In this document: positions 25,423 to 34,421 of the stretch, in pieces
How the letters are laid out: each line of letters starts with the position of its first letter
How positions within the stretch are numbered: position 1 is the first letter of the stretch
Source: CAZFMJ01 sp964520045
Lineage (GTDB): Bacteria > Elusimicrobiota > Elusimicrobia > Elusimicrobiales > CAZFMJ01
Direction of reading: 5' to 3'
NCBI GenBank assembly: GCA_964520045.1
Contig: CAZFMJ010000013.1
Coordinates: 1-46,568, forward strand
DNA: 46,568 bases
Position numbers and translations under genes: made by a program
The notes under the pieces: model-generated
Database searches by the model: none
Seen by the model: only the letters and a program-made list of their open reading frames with translations
What the model was told of the DNA's origin: nothing

Positions 25423-25926
25423 TTAAGCCTTGATAATAGCGACAAGTATTATAGCCAGAGCCGCCCCTATCATGCCTCCCGCAAAAGCCGAGACTCCTAT
25501 AAGAAAAAACGGTATTACCGCCGCGCCGAATATAGCTCCTGGAACTCCGGCTCCGACAAGAGGCTGAAGTTCCTGAGGCAGTGTTTTTCCTTCCGCGGGT
25601 TTTGCCGGCGCCGGCGATGGCTCAGGAGGATTCGGAGCAGGGGAAGGAGTAACTGCCGGCGGAGGCGCGGGCCGGACCGAAGGCTTAGGGCGGACAACGT
25701 CTCTGTTCCCTTTGTTAAATCCGGATATCTTTCCTTGAGCGGATTCGCCTGATTGGGGCGTTGCCGGGGTAGGAAGATTGCCGGTTTCGCTTTTCCCGCC
25801 CCAGCTTGCGTCTATATTCTGAGCCTGTCCCCATGCCGTTCCTTCCGCAAAGATATTTACGGGAAAGGCAAGAACGGCCGAAATCACCGCTGATGCAAGA
25901 AAACCGCATATATATAAATTTTTCAT
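25423..25926 (-). CDS. proline-rich secreted or membrane-anchored hypothetical protein
   Basis: A signal peptide (ICGFLASAVISAVLAFPVNIFA) is followed by a linker extremely rich in Pro and Ala (residues 75-115). The protein ends with two glycine-rich hydrophobic segments (GAIFGAAVIPFFLIGVSAFA and GMIGAALAIILVAIIK). ATG 25926 has a GGGGGAAAA box; a longer start at 25947 is weaker. Its stop faces the AMMECR1 stop 12 bases away. No family recognised. Confidence 0.55.
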   Translation of the reverse strand: MKNLYICGFLASAVISAVLAFPVNIFAEGTAWGQAQNIDASWGGKSETGNLPTPATPQSGESAQGKISGFNKGNRDVVRPKPSVRPAPPPAVTPSPAPNPPEPSPAPAKPAEGKTLPQELQPLVGAGVPGAIFGAAVIPFFLIGVSAFAGGMIGAALAIILVAIIKA

Positions 25927-26062
25927 AAAATTTTCCCCCGCGCTCAATTCTCTGCCTCTGATAATAGTTTAAGCCATTATGATTAAACTGTCATGGGGCT
26001 TAAAGCCCAAATTGAAATAGAGCTTAAGACCTATTTGCTGAAGCGGGTTTAAAAAATAAAAT

Positions 26063-26134
26063 TGCCCCCACCATGAATCGAACATGGATTACCAGCTTAG
26101 AAGGCTGGTGCTTTATCCATTAAGCTATGGGGGC
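26063..26134 (-). tRNA. tRNA-Arg (TCT)
   Basis: Minus-strand cloverleaf: acceptor GCCCCCA/TGGGGGC, D-arm GCTTAATGGATAAAGC, anticodon arm CCAGC-CTTCTAA-GCTGG with anticodon TCT, T-arm CCATG-TTCGATT-CATGG. CCA is not encoded. A repeat copy begins 57 bases upstream of its 5' end. Confidence 0.95.
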
Positions 26135-26190
26135 TTTTCCTTTATTTTACAATGATTTTTTGATGTTCACAAGGAAGCGGCAAAGGCATT

Positions 26191-26420
26191 GGTGTCCATA
26201 GAGGTGTCCAACGGCCATCCTAAACAGTCAAAAAACGATAAACTCCGTCAAAATGTATTTTTGATTTTCCGGCGGGGAACAAACTCCGGCAAACAGGGGC
26301 AAAATAATTTTAAAAGCCTAAAAGGCCGGCGCTCTACCACTGAACTGTCGCGGCATGTAATGCGTGTGAAATTCTATTCAAAGATAAAAGGCCGTGTAGT
26401 TTTGTAGAATTTCCATAGAC
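26191..26420 (-). repeat. tRNA-fragment repeat, copy 1
   Basis: It starts with two GGTGTCCA boxes (26191-26198 and 26203-26210), continues with a stretch shared with the copies at 35006 and 42724 (GGCGGGGAACAAAC etc.), and contains 26329-26354. The complement of that part reads GCCGCGACAGTTCAGTGGTA and then GAGCGC, a tRNA 5' half with its D-arm. The end (TAGTTTTGTAGAATTTCCAT) matches only copy 2. No coding frame is credible. Confidence 0.8.
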
Positions 26421-26468
26421 GTTATTATGTTCATGATATGAGGCAGGATTGCGGATAGGAGGGTTTTT

Positions 26469-26679
26469 ATGGAATGGTGGGAAGACCTGTATAACAGAGA
26501 TATTTATTTCACGCTGTATGAGGAAGACGATATAAAGCTTGCTGTTGAGGAATCGAAAGATGTTGTCAATTTGCTTGGGCTAAAATCAGGCGCAAAAATT
26601 CTGGATGTATGCTGCGGATACGGCAGGCATGCGCTTGAGCTTGCAAAAATGGGATTTAAAGTCATCTATGAAAAGGTAT
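26469..26679 (+). pseudogene. N-terminal fragment of a SAM-dependent methyltransferase
   Basis: About 70 residues with the class I methyltransferase motif ILDVCCGYGRHALELAKMGF, preceded by a helical N-terminus (MEWWEDLYNRDIYFTLYEED). An AGGAG box precedes the ATG. The frame then enters IS200/IS605-related sequence, so the catalytic C-terminal half is missing. The downstream half is not found in the window. Confidence 0.75.
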
Positions 26680-27165
26680 GTCAAGGGAATAAAAGTCCCC
26701 CGATAGCAAGAATGCGATTTCTTGCCATGCTTCCTTTCGCCCCAGCTTACGCATACGACTTATCCGTTGGAACGCCACGGACTCTATCAACATCTCTTGC
26801 CTTTCCATTTCTTACACCGTTAGTCTGCCGCAGTAAACCACCAGACTCCTGTCTGGCGATGGAGGCGGCTATCCAGACGAGGCTCAAAGGTATAAAATAG
26901 ATGAGGTATGAGATTCAGAAGGAGTGCCCATGCGATATACAAAACCGAATATCACCTCGTCTGGATACCTCGATATCGGCGCAAGATTTTTGTTGAGTGG
27001 GTAAAGGAATATGCGAAAGAAACACTTTCGCGTATTCCGGGGCTGGACCCCGATATCGAGGTAATAAAGCTGAATGTTCAGGAAGATCATGTGCACATGG
27101 TAGTAGTGGTGCCACCGCTGCTTCCGTTGTAACCGGGGAAGCCCCCGACTCCCGTCGGGGGAGGT
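26680..27165. mobile_element. IS200/IS605-family remnant
   Basis: The segment carries a truncated Y1 transposase frame, a subterminal hairpin (GCAAGAA/TTCTTGC near 26708-26727) and a terminal hairpin CCCCCGAC-TCCC-GTCGGGGG (27142-27161), typical of these single-strand transposing elements. It breaks the methyltransferase at the left and ends directly at the phoU stop at the right. The 26700-26900 part may be the 3' end of a minus-strand tnpB or its guide RNA, but no complete frame remains. Confidence 0.65.
26908..27132 (+). pseudogene. tnpA: truncated IS200/IS605 TnpA (Y1) transposase
   Basis: The frame shows YKTEYHLVWIPRYRRKIF and NVQEDHVHMVVVVPP, the N-terminal strand and the HUH-type motif (DHVHM) of Y1 transposases. 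At 74 residues it stops just after the HUH motif, before the helix with the catalytic Tyr, so it is inactive (family length about 130-155). The real element was therefore shortened before or after insertion. Confidence 0.8.
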
Positions 27166-27834
27166 TCACTTTTTGCTTTCGGAATGGTGCCTGATATCCT
27201 TGCCCAGCACCATAAAAATAACATCTTCTGCGATATTGGTGGAATGATCCGCTATCCGCTCAAGATTTCTTGCAATAAGAATAAGTCCCAGCGCAGTCTG
27301 GACTGAGGATGAATCTGACACCATAAGATGCATAAGTTCATGAAATGCCTCTCTTTTGAGTTTATCTTCTTCCGAATCGCGGTTAAGCACAGAATGTGCA
27401 AGTTCCGTGTCCTTTTTTGAAAAAGCATCAAGGCTGTCTTTCAGCATTTCACGCGCCAAATCAGCCATGCGCGGTATATCTAAAAGCCTTCTTCCAAGCT
27501 GAGGGTGTTTTAGAAGTATGGCTGTGTTCTGAGCGATATTTACGGCCTGATCGCCTATTCTTTCCAGATCGGAGTTTATCTTTATAACGGCTAGGATAAA
27601 CCGCAGATCTTCCCCCGCCGGCTGATAAAGAGCTATAAGTTTAAGGCATCTGTCGTCCATTTCCATGTGCAGGTCATTTACCATTTTTTCGTTTTCATAT
27701 ATTTTTGAAAAATAATCAGCTGCTCTCTGCTCAAGGGATTTGACGGCGAGCGCTATCATCTCTTTCGCAAGACCTCCCATGTGAAGCAGTCTTTCCCTTA
27801 GTTCAGCCTCTATGTCTTCAAAATGTCTTTTCAT
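27166..27834 (-). CDS. phoU: phosphate transport regulator PhoU
   Basis: A 222-residue all-helical protein with two PhoU repeats: the metal-binding pattern ILAVIKINSDLERIGDQAVN in the first and GLILIARNLERIADHSTN in the second. PhoU links the Pst transporter to PhoR signalling and limits phosphate uptake. Last gene of the pst operon, overlapping pstB by ATGA. Its stop abuts the IS remnant. C-terminus looks complete. Confidence 0.95.
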   Translation of the reverse strand: MKRHFEDIEAELRERLLHMGGLAKEMIALAVKSLEQRAADYFSKIYENEKMVNDLHMEMDDRCLKLIALYQPAGEDLRFILAVIKINSDLERIGDQAVNIAQNTAILLKHPQLGRRLLDIPRMADLAREMLKDSLDAFSKKDTELAHSVLNRDSEEDKLKREAFHELMHLMVSDSSSVQTALGLILIARNLERIADHSTNIAEDVIFMVLGKDIRHHSESKK

Positions 27835-28625
27835 CCGAACCTCCCTGTTATATAATCCTGCGTTTTTTTATTTTTGGGATTAGTGAAAATTTCCTCAGTC
27901 CTGCCGAATTCCATCATTTCACCCAAAAGCATAAAACCGGTGAAATCAGACACTCTTGCGGCCTGCTGCATATTGTGAGTGACAATCACTATCGTAAGAT
28001 GTTTCTTGAGTTCCAGCAAAAGTTCCTCAATTTTTGCGGTCGCTATCGGGTCAAGCGCCGAGCAGGGCTCGTCAAGAAGCAGAACTTTCGGCTCAACCGC
28101 CAAAGCCCTTGCGATGCAAAGCCTCTGCTGCTGTCCGCCTGAAAGTCCCATGCCGGACTGATTTAGCTTGTCTTTTACTTCATCCCATAAAGCGGCCATT
28201 TCAAGGCTTTTGCGCACCTTTTCGATTATTATGGTTTTATCACGCATGCCGTTAAGCACAAGACCCGAAGCTACATTTTCCGCCACGCTCATGCTCGGAA
28301 ACGGATTCGGCCTTTGAAAAACCATTCCGACCCGCCTTCTGACAAGCACCGGGTCCAAATCCATAAGATTTTTTCCATCCAGCATTATCTCGCCTTGTAT
28401 AGCGGCCTTAGGATGAATTTCATGTATCCTGTTAAGGCATCTTATAAGAGTTGACTTGCCGCAGCCCGAAGGTCCTATTATCGCAGTCACCATTTTTTCA
28501 TATATGGCCAGGTTTATGTTCTTTATTGCCCAGCCTGAACCGTATCCGGCAGAGAGATTGTTCACCCCTATGCATACGCCGGAGGTCTGCTTCATTATTC
28601 TGCTATTCATAGTTAAGATATTCAT
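27831..28625 (-). CDS. pstB: phosphate ABC transporter ATP-binding protein PstB
   Basis: Contains Walker A (GPSGCGKSTLIRCLNRI), ABC signature (LSGGQQQRLCIARAL), Walker B (VLLLDEPCSALDP) and the typical PstB sequence VFQRPNPFPSMSVAENV. It energises phosphate import at the inner membrane. 264 residues, normal. Overlaps pstA upstream and phoU downstream by 4 bases each. Confidence 0.97.
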   Translation of the reverse strand: MNILTMNSRIMKQTSGVCIGVNNLSAGYGSGWAIKNINLAIYEKMVTAIIGPSGCGKSTLIRCLNRIHEIHPKAAIQGEIMLDGKNLMDLDPVLVRRRVGMVFQRPNPFPSMSVAENVASGLVLNGMRDKTIIIEKVRKSLEMAALWDEVKDKLNQSGMGLSGGQQQRLCIARALAVEPKVLLLDEPCSALDPIATAKIEELLLELKKHLTIVIVTHNMQQAARVSDFTGFMLLGEMMEFGRTEEIFTNPKNKKTQDYITGRFG

Positions 28626-29470
28626 TTTGCCGATGCTCCTGTGTTTTTATGCAAAATAACCCGAGTGACTATATTAACAGCAAGCACAAAAATCATTAAA
28701 ATCAGGGCAGCCGCCCATGCCTGCCTGTGCCAATCAGTATAAGGCGATATGGCGTAGGTATATATCGTCATGGGAAGAGTGGCCGCGGGATGCAGAAGCC
28801 CTTTGTCCATATATCTGTTTCCGAATGCCGTAAAAATAAGAGGAGCTGTTTCGCCTGCGGCGCGCGATACTGCAAGCAGGGTAGAAGTTATTATGCCCGT
28901 TGAAGCTGTGGGCAAAATCACCCGCATTATCACTTTCCATTCGGGAATTCCCAAAGCAAGGCCTGCTTCCCGCACGCCGAACGGCACCAATTTTACAAAT
29001 TCTTCGGTATTGCGCAGTATAACCGGAATCATTATAACCGCAAGAGCCGCGCTTCCGGCTATTCCGCTGAAGCGCTTCATCGGCATAACCAGTATAGTGT
29101 AGACAAACACGCCTATAATAATTGAAGGAACTCCGCTTAATACATCCGCGCAGTACCGGACTACGAAACCCATGCTGTTTTTGCCGAATTCAGCCAGCCA
29201 TATACCTCCTAGTATTCCAACCGGAGCGGCCATAACCGCCGCCGCTCCCACAACTTTTGCGGAACCGGCTATTGCATGTATTATGCCGCCGCCTGTTTCT
29301 CCCACGGGTTTGGGCAGTTTGGTGATAAAGCCGATATTTATTGAAGAGATGCCCTGATACGCGATATACCCGAAGATAAAGAAAAGAATTGCAATAGCCA
29401 GCCCCGCGCAGACAGAAGTCATGGCAAACATTATTAAATTTACGGCTTTCCGCGCTTGATAAGATTTCAT
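28622..29470 (-). CDS. pstA: phosphate ABC transporter permease PstA
   Basis: A 282-residue permease with six membrane segments and the inner-membrane loop EEFVKLVPFGVREAGLALGI and IPEWKVIMRVILPTASTGII, the EAA motif that contacts PstB. Partners with PstC. Overlaps pstC and pstB by 4 bases each. Confidence 0.95.
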   Translation of the reverse strand: MKSYQARKAVNLIMFAMTSVCAGLAIAILFFIFGYIAYQGISSINIGFITKLPKPVGETGGGIIHAIAGSAKVVGAAAVMAAPVGILGGIWLAEFGKNSMGFVVRYCADVLSGVPSIIIGVFVYTILVMPMKRFSGIAGSAALAVIMIPVILRNTEEFVKLVPFGVREAGLALGIPEWKVIMRVILPTASTGIITSTLLAVSRAAGETAPLIFTAFGNRYMDKGLLHPAATLPMTIYTYAISPYTDWHRQAWAAALILMIFVLAVNIVTRVILHKNTGASAK

Positions 29471-30441
29471 TTCCCGGTCTCCGGCTGAGAAAATTTATAG
29501 ATCATTAATCGCGCCGCCGCATTTATTAAAAGCGTGAACACAAAAAGAGAAAATCCTATGGCTATAAGGGCGCTGAGATGTAAATCGCCCGCAGCTTCAG
29601 CCAGCTCATTTGCTATCACAGCCGCCATTGTATAGGAAGGCTCAAGAAGAGATGGTGATATTTTAGGAGTATTGCCTATGACCATAGTAACGGCCATGGT
29701 CTCGCCCAATGCCCTGCCTAACGCAAGAAAAACAGCGCCTATTATGCCTGATTTTGCGAAAGGCAAGCTTACCTTCCATACCATTTCCCAGCGCGTGGCT
29801 CCTACGGCAAGCATGGCTTCTTTGAGCGGCTGCGGCACAGTAAGTAAAACCTCTCTGGTTATAACCGTGATATAAGGCAAAATCATTATTGCAAGTATAA
29901 GTCCGCCGGCAAGGAGGCTGACCCCGTACGGCGTGCCTTTGAAAAACGGCGTAAATCCAAGACTCTTTTCCAGAAACGGATGAGCCCATTTAACTGCCGG
30001 CGCCAGAAGATATATCCCCATAAGGCCGAGAATTACGCTTGGCACTGCGGCGATAAGTTCAATGATGAAGCCGAGTCCGTCCGAAAACCTGCGTGGAGCA
30101 AGTTCCGTAAGAAACACCGCCGAGCCTATGCCTAAAGGAAATGCGATAGCTAAAGCTATAGCGGAAGACACCACCGTGCCGTAGAGAAACGGCAAAGCCC
30201 CGAAATTTTCAGCCACCGGATCCCATACGCTGGTCCAGAGAAAAGAGCTCCCGAACCTGCTCCATGCCATGCGCGAACCGCTAAAAAGCTCAAAAGCGAC
30301 GATCACGGCAAGCACAGGCGCCGCCATTGCAAAAATCGACACAAAGATCCTAAAGAGTGAATCGCCGGCTTGGTGTTTAGTCAGGCCGGGATTCGCGTTT
30401 TTTGCGGAGGAGTTCCGGAATTTAAAATATCTCATGGTCAA
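29467..30441 (-). CDS. pstC: phosphate ABC transporter permease PstC
   Basis: A 324-residue permease. PLKEAMLAVGATRWEMVWKV is its EAA loop, and GLGFIIELIAAVPSVILGLM and RALGETMAVTMVIGNTPKIS are PstC hallmarks. The N-terminal 30 residues are basic and cytoplasmic, and membrane segments follow. Overlaps pstS upstream and pstA downstream by 4 bases each. Confidence 0.95.
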   Translation of the reverse strand: MTMRYFKFRNSSAKNANPGLTKHQAGDSLFRIFVSIFAMAAPVLAVIVAFELFSGSRMAWSRFGSSFLWTSVWDPVAENFGALPFLYGTVVSSAIALAIAFPLGIGSAVFLTELAPRRFSDGLGFIIELIAAVPSVILGLMGIYLLAPAVKWAHPFLEKSLGFTPFFKGTPYGVSLLAGGLILAIMILPYITVITREVLLTVPQPLKEAMLAVGATRWEMVWKVSLPFAKSGIIGAVFLALGRALGETMAVTMVIGNTPKISPSLLEPSYTMAAVIANELAEAAGDLHLSALIAIGFSLFVFTLLINAAARLMIYKFSQPETGK

Positions 30442-31469
30442 TTTATTGATGATACTGCCTTTTCAACCATTGTTTTTACATTGGACGGCAGAGGAGCGTA
30501 TCCGAGCTCCGGCGCTATGGTTTGCCCGTCTTTGAGCATCCAAAAGAGAAAATCTTTTAGTATTTTTCCTTTGCTTCCGGAATTCTTTTCATACACAAGC
30601 AGCCATGTGAATGTGGAAATGGGATACGCCTTATCGCCCGAAGAATCCGTTATGGAAACCCTGAAATGGCTGGGCATATTTTTTGCGGCTTCCCCGGCCG
30701 CGGCTGAAACGGAATCCACATCTGCTTTTACGAATTTACCGTTTTTATTTTGGAGCAATGCGTAAGGCAGATCATTGTGTTTCGCATAAATCAATTCCAC
30801 ATAACCTATGGAACCATCCGTCTGTTTCACTAACCCCGTAACTCCTTCGTTGCCTTTTCCGCCAAGTCCTATAGGCCAGTTCACAGACGCTCCTTTACCC
30901 GCTTTTTTGCTCCATTTAGAATTTATTTTAGACAGATAATCAGTGAAGCAGAATGAAGTCCCTGATCCGTCAGACCGGTGAACCACTGTTATCGCCGAAT
31001 CAGGAAGTTTTGCGCCTTCGTTTATTTTAAGTATTCGCGGATCGTTCCATTTTTTTATTTCGCCCATGAATATGCCGGACAATATCCCGCCTGTGAGTTT
31101 TAAGTCCGGAACATTTTTAAGGTTATATACTGCCACCACGGCGCCCATTACCGTGGGGATATGCAGTATCTTGCTGTCAATCTTAAATAACTGCTGGTCT
31201 GTCATGGGAGCGTCGCTGGCGCCGAAATCAATAGTACGCGCCGTAATCTGTCTTATGCCTCCGCCGGAGCCTATGGATTGGTAATTAATTTCTATGTCCG
31301 GATGCAGTTCATGGTATTTGTCAAACCACTTTGAATACAGCGGATATGGGAAGGTGGCGCCTGCGCCTGTAAGCGTTACGGTTTCAGCCGTCAACCCCCC
31401 GGAACAAAAGCAGACTGCCAAAACAAGCGCTGCGTATACTTTTTCGGTGCAATTATTTTTTATTTTCAT
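30438..31469 (-). CDS. pstS: phosphate-binding periplasmic protein PstS
   Basis: Signal peptide (VYAALVLAVCFCSGGLTAE) and then the PstS pattern TLTGAGATFPYPLYSKWFD, YQSIGSGGGIRQI, DFGASDAPM, HRSDGSGTSFCFTDYLS. These Ser, Arg and Asp residues bind phosphate. 343 residues, normal. First of five genes joined by ATGA overlaps, 23 bases after the porin stop. Confidence 0.97.
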   Translation of the reverse strand: MKIKNNCTEKVYAALVLAVCFCSGGLTAETVTLTGAGATFPYPLYSKWFDKYHELHPDIEINYQSIGSGGGIRQITARTIDFGASDAPMTDQQLFKIDSKILHIPTVMGAVVAVYNLKNVPDLKLTGGILSGIFMGEIKKWNDPRILKINEGAKLPDSAITVVHRSDGSGTSFCFTDYLSKINSKWSKKAGKGASVNWPIGLGGKGNEGVTGLVKQTDGSIGYVELIYAKHNDLPYALLQNKNGKFVKADVDSVSAAAGEAAKNMPSHFRVSITDSSGDKAYPISTFTWLLVYEKNSGSKGKILKDFLFWMLKDGQTIAPELGYAPLPSNVKTMVEKAVSSIN

Positions 31470-31492
31470 TTTATTCTCCTGTTTTTCTTCCC

Positions 31493-32662
31493 TTAAAACT
31501 TGACGGATAAATCCAGCTGCAGCCTGTCATCGTCATAGGGACCGGGCGCAAACTGCGCGTCTATGACTTTTGTCGCAAAATATTTAGCTTTTGCCTGAAG
31601 CCAATTTTGGGGATTATACGCAATCCAGAATATACTGCCCTTGCGGTTGGTGCCGCCTTCCCCGAAATCCGAATCGGCGATGTCGGCGACGGTTACATCC
31701 GTTTCAGAATATTTCCTGAACATTGCGGCTTCCCATGTGTTTTTTCCCTTGGCATGGCCTAGAATGAACCCGAACTGGTACCCGTCGCTGGCTTTCGGGC
31801 CTGTTATTGTTGTGCCGTTATTTTTAGCGCTGAAATTTCTTGCGAGAGTGGCCTGCAAACTTAACGGTATATTAAAAGGCCATGCGGATACCTGCGCCGT
31901 GAGTTCGCCTATCCCAAAACGGTTAAGTAAAACTCCCCCTGCAGTTCTGCGGTTGCCTTGCTGAACAGCGGTTTGGCTGAACGTGCCGGCATTCTCCCGC
32001 GACCACTTATGATATGCGGCGCCGAGCTTTATTCTGCTTTCAAGAGGAAGCTTTGTTTCAAATCCGGCCTGCTGGGAAAACAGCCATTGCCCCCTGCCTG
32101 TTGAAGAATCCTCATCCGCAGCCATCTGCAGGGTATTGGCAAAAACGGACAAGCCGTCTGAAGCCAGCCATTCCACGCCCTGAGAGAACCCTTCGGGATT
32201 AAAATCGTCGTCCCATATAATATCCGAAGAATAAGATTTCCATAGCATGTTTTTCATTCTGCCGGTTGCAAGATATGCCGAGGCAGTTTCGGATATATAA
32301 GGAAACCATTGTAAGCTCGCAATATCTATGTAAAGGCTTTTCTGGCTTCCGAGATTATCATAACTCTGGTTTGTTGAGACCTGCTCTCCTGCGCCTGAAG
32401 CAAACCGCAGATTCACTGCCAGCTTATTGGAAAGCTCTATTTCAGAGCCTATGCGCAGTCTGAATCTTTCCCTGTGCCTGTTACGCGGCGCGGCATTGTC
32501 CCTGCTGAAATTTTCATCCCTGACGCGCAGGTCTCCTGCAAATTTCATGGAAACAACGGCGTCAGACAGCTTAAGCTGTTCCGTGATATTTGCTCCGTTC
32601 ACATGTGATGCAAGCATCATAACGGCAATTGCAACTGCGGCCGCCGTATTTCTTTTTATCAT
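31493..32662 (-). CDS. outer-membrane porin, probably phosphate-induced
   Basis: Signal peptide (AAAVAIAVMMLASHVNGA), then alternating strands such as RHRERFRLRIGSEIELSNKL, FFANTLQ-like segments and a final strand DDRLQLDLSVKF ending in Phe, as expected for a beta-barrel assembled by Bam. It reads like the 'putative porin' family. It lies between a Pho box and pstS, so it is probably an anion or phosphate uptake channel induced under phosphate starvation; the substrate is inferred from context only. Confidence 0.75.
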   Translation of the reverse strand: MIKRNTAAAVAIAVMMLASHVNGANITEQLKLSDAVVSMKFAGDLRVRDENFSRDNAAPRNRHRERFRLRIGSEIELSNKLAVNLRFASGAGEQVSTNQSYDNLGSQKSLYIDIASLQWFPYISETASAYLATGRMKNMLWKSYSSDIIWDDDFNPEGFSQGVEWLASDGLSVFANTLQMAADEDSSTGRGQWLFSQQAGFETKLPLESRIKLGAAYHKWSRENAGTFSQTAVQQGNRRTAGGVLLNRFGIGELTAQVSAWPFNIPLSLQATLARNFSAKNNGTTITGPKASDGYQFGFILGHAKGKNTWEAAMFRKYSETDVTVADIADSDFGEGGTNRKGSIFWIAYNPQNWLQAKAKYFATKVIDAQFAPGPYDDDRLQLDLSVKF

Positions 32663-32741
32663 TTGTCCCCCCTTGTCTTTAAATAGGCATTGCTGACAAA
32701 AGATATGATACCGCGTAAAGCCGGCGGCGCTCCATAGCAGT

Positions 32742-32773
32742 GGTGTAAAATGTATGTGACAATGGTATGACTA
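32742..32773 (-). promoter_or_regulatory. Pho box upstream of porin-pst operon
   Basis: On the minus strand AGTCATA and TGTCACA follow at an 11-base pitch, and a third weaker unit TTTTACA comes 11 bases later. This fits the PhoB direct-repeat site (TGTCATA-like units every 11 bases). It lies between phoR and the porin gene, about 80-110 bases before the porin ATG. Confidence 0.65.
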
Positions 32774-32783
32774 TTGTTTCGGG

Positions 32784-33719
32784 TTAATGTAATGCGGGTA
32801 AAGTGAAGGAGAATGTGGAACCTTGTCCGGGTGCGCTAACGACATTTACAGAACCGGCATGGATATCTATGATGTGCTTTACTATCGCCAAACCAAGGCC
32901 GGTCCCGCCAAGCTCGCGGGAGCGGGCTTTGTCAACGCGGTAAAACCGCTCAAAAATTCTGGGTAAATCATCGCTGGAAATGCCGCAGCCGTTATCTTGC
33001 ACTGAAACTATAATTTTGTCGTTTTGAATGGATGCAAACACGCGGATTATACCGGTTGAGCCTGTATATTTGACGGCATTATCTATGAGATTGGTAAAAA
33101 CCTGTTTAATCTGATTTTTATCCCCGCGGACTTGCGGAATATTATGGAAAGGCTCAAGCCGGATTATTGCGCGCTTTTTCTGAGCCGATGACATAAGCCC
33201 GGATACGGTTTCAGAAGCGATTCTTCCCAAATCCATGGGTTCAAACCTCGGCGGCATTTTGCCTGATTCCAAAGCAGAAATGCTTAACAGGTCGTCTATA
33301 AGACGGGTCATCCTGTCGGCATTTGTTTCTATTTCGCGGACAAATTCCAGCCTGTTTGCGGTATCTTCAATACCGCCGGAAGTAAGTGTTTCGGCATATG
33401 CCTTTATGCTGGACAACGGCGTCCTTAATTCATGCGAGACATTAGCCACGAATTCCTTGCGGATCTGCTCCAGCCTTTTGAGTTCGGAAATATCATGCTG
33501 GAATTTCTCAGCCAAAAGATTCAAAGTGGAGCCAAGACGGCCAAGCATACTTGTTGGCGGCAGACTAACGCGGGTACCGTGCTCGCCTTTGGCTAATTTG
33601 TCCGCAGCGCGCGATATTTCCAAAAACGGTTTGCGTAAATACCGCCATATCCAGAAACCTGTTATGGCTGCGCCGCATATTATCCCGGCGGCAATCCCGT
33701 ATATAAAATGAAAATTCAT
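32784..33719 (-). CDS. phoR: PhoR-like sensor histidine kinase
   Basis: One N-terminal membrane segment (IYGIAAGIICGAAITGFWIW), a HAMP-like linker, then the H-box FVANVSHELRTPLSSIKAY with His 96, N-box QVFTNLIDNAVKY, and G-boxes VQDNGCGI and GGTGLGLAIVKHII. It is 311 residues, shorter than E. coli PhoR, with no PAS domain between HAMP and kinase. It starts 1 base after the phoB stop. It would autophosphorylate and pass phosphate to PhoB. Confidence 0.9.
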   Translation of the reverse strand: MNFHFIYGIAAGIICGAAITGFWIWRYLRKPFLEISRAADKLAKGEHGTRVSLPPTSMLGRLGSTLNLLAEKFQHDISELKRLEQIRKEFVANVSHELRTPLSSIKAYAETLTSGGIEDTANRLEFVREIETNADRMTRLIDDLLSISALESGKMPPRFEPMDLGRIASETVSGLMSSAQKKRAIIRLEPFHNIPQVRGDKNQIKQVFTNLIDNAVKYTGSTGIIRVFASIQNDKIIVSVQDNGCGISSDDLPRIFERFYRVDKARSRELGGTGLGLAIVKHIIDIHAGSVNVVSAPGQGSTFSFTLPALH

Positions 33720-34400
33720 TTAATCTGTTTTAAGGCGATATCCTATATTTTTTACGGTTATTACGCGGGCGCCTTCACTTCCTAACTTTTCCCTCATACG
33801 CGCTATGTGCTGGTCTATTGTGCGGGTGTCGATTTCCATAGACTTGTCGTAACCCCATACTTTTTCAAGAAGCTGATCTCTGGTCATGGCTTTGCCGTCG
33901 GCTTCGGCGAGGCACTTGAGAAACTCAAATTCTCTCGGGCTGAGGCACACAGGTTTGCCGTTTACCCGTATCTCAAACCTTTCTAAATCTATTTCAATGC
34001 CGCCCGCATGGATAATTTCCGCCGTATTAACCGCTCCTGAAGTTCTTTTTAATATGGCTTTAATCCTGGCAACCAGCTCCCGTATGCTGAATGGTTTGGT
34101 CACATAGTCGTCCGCGCCGAGTTCCAAACCGAGAACCTTGTCGATTTCCTCTTTTCTGGCGGTTAATATCAGAATAGGCGTTTGCGAATTCTTGCGGACC
34201 GTTTTGCAGAATTCAAAACCGTCTACTTTAGGAAGCATGATATCAAGAATAATAATATCGGGTTTTTCTTCATTAACAAAAGACAGCCCTGATTCGCCGT
34301 CGTAAGCCGACAACACGCTATAGCCTTCTTTCTCCAAATTGTACTTGAGAATTTTGGCCAGCGGCTTTTCATCTTCAACTATAAGAATTTTTTTAGTCAT
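33720..34400 (-). CDS. phoB: PhoB-like response regulator
   Basis: Receiver domain with ILIVEDE and phosphate-accepting Asp 53 (IIILDIMLP), and Lys in VTKPFSIRELVARI. A winged-helix output domain follows (LSPREFEFLKCLAEADGKAM, RTIDQHIARMREKLG, IKTVKNIGYRL-like end VKNIGYRLKTD). OmpR/PhoB type, 226 residues. First regulatory gene of the pho block. Confidence 0.93.
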   Translation of the reverse strand: MTKKILIVEDEKPLAKILKYNLEKEGYSVLSAYDGESGLSFVNEEKPDIIILDIMLPKVDGFEFCKTVRKNSQTPILILTARKEEIDKVLGLELGADDYVTKPFSIRELVARIKAILKRTSGAVNTAEIIHAGGIEIDLERFEIRVNGKPVCLSPREFEFLKCLAEADGKAMTRDQLLEKVWGYDKSMEIDTRTIDQHIARMREKLGSEGARVITVKNIGYRLKTD

Positions 34401-34421
34401 AAAAAAGCCGATGATAATTTA

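Noticed and set aside
26189..26407. 72-codon plus-strand frame over repeat copy 1
   Set aside because: It is just the repeat translated; the same region in the other copies does not keep this frame.
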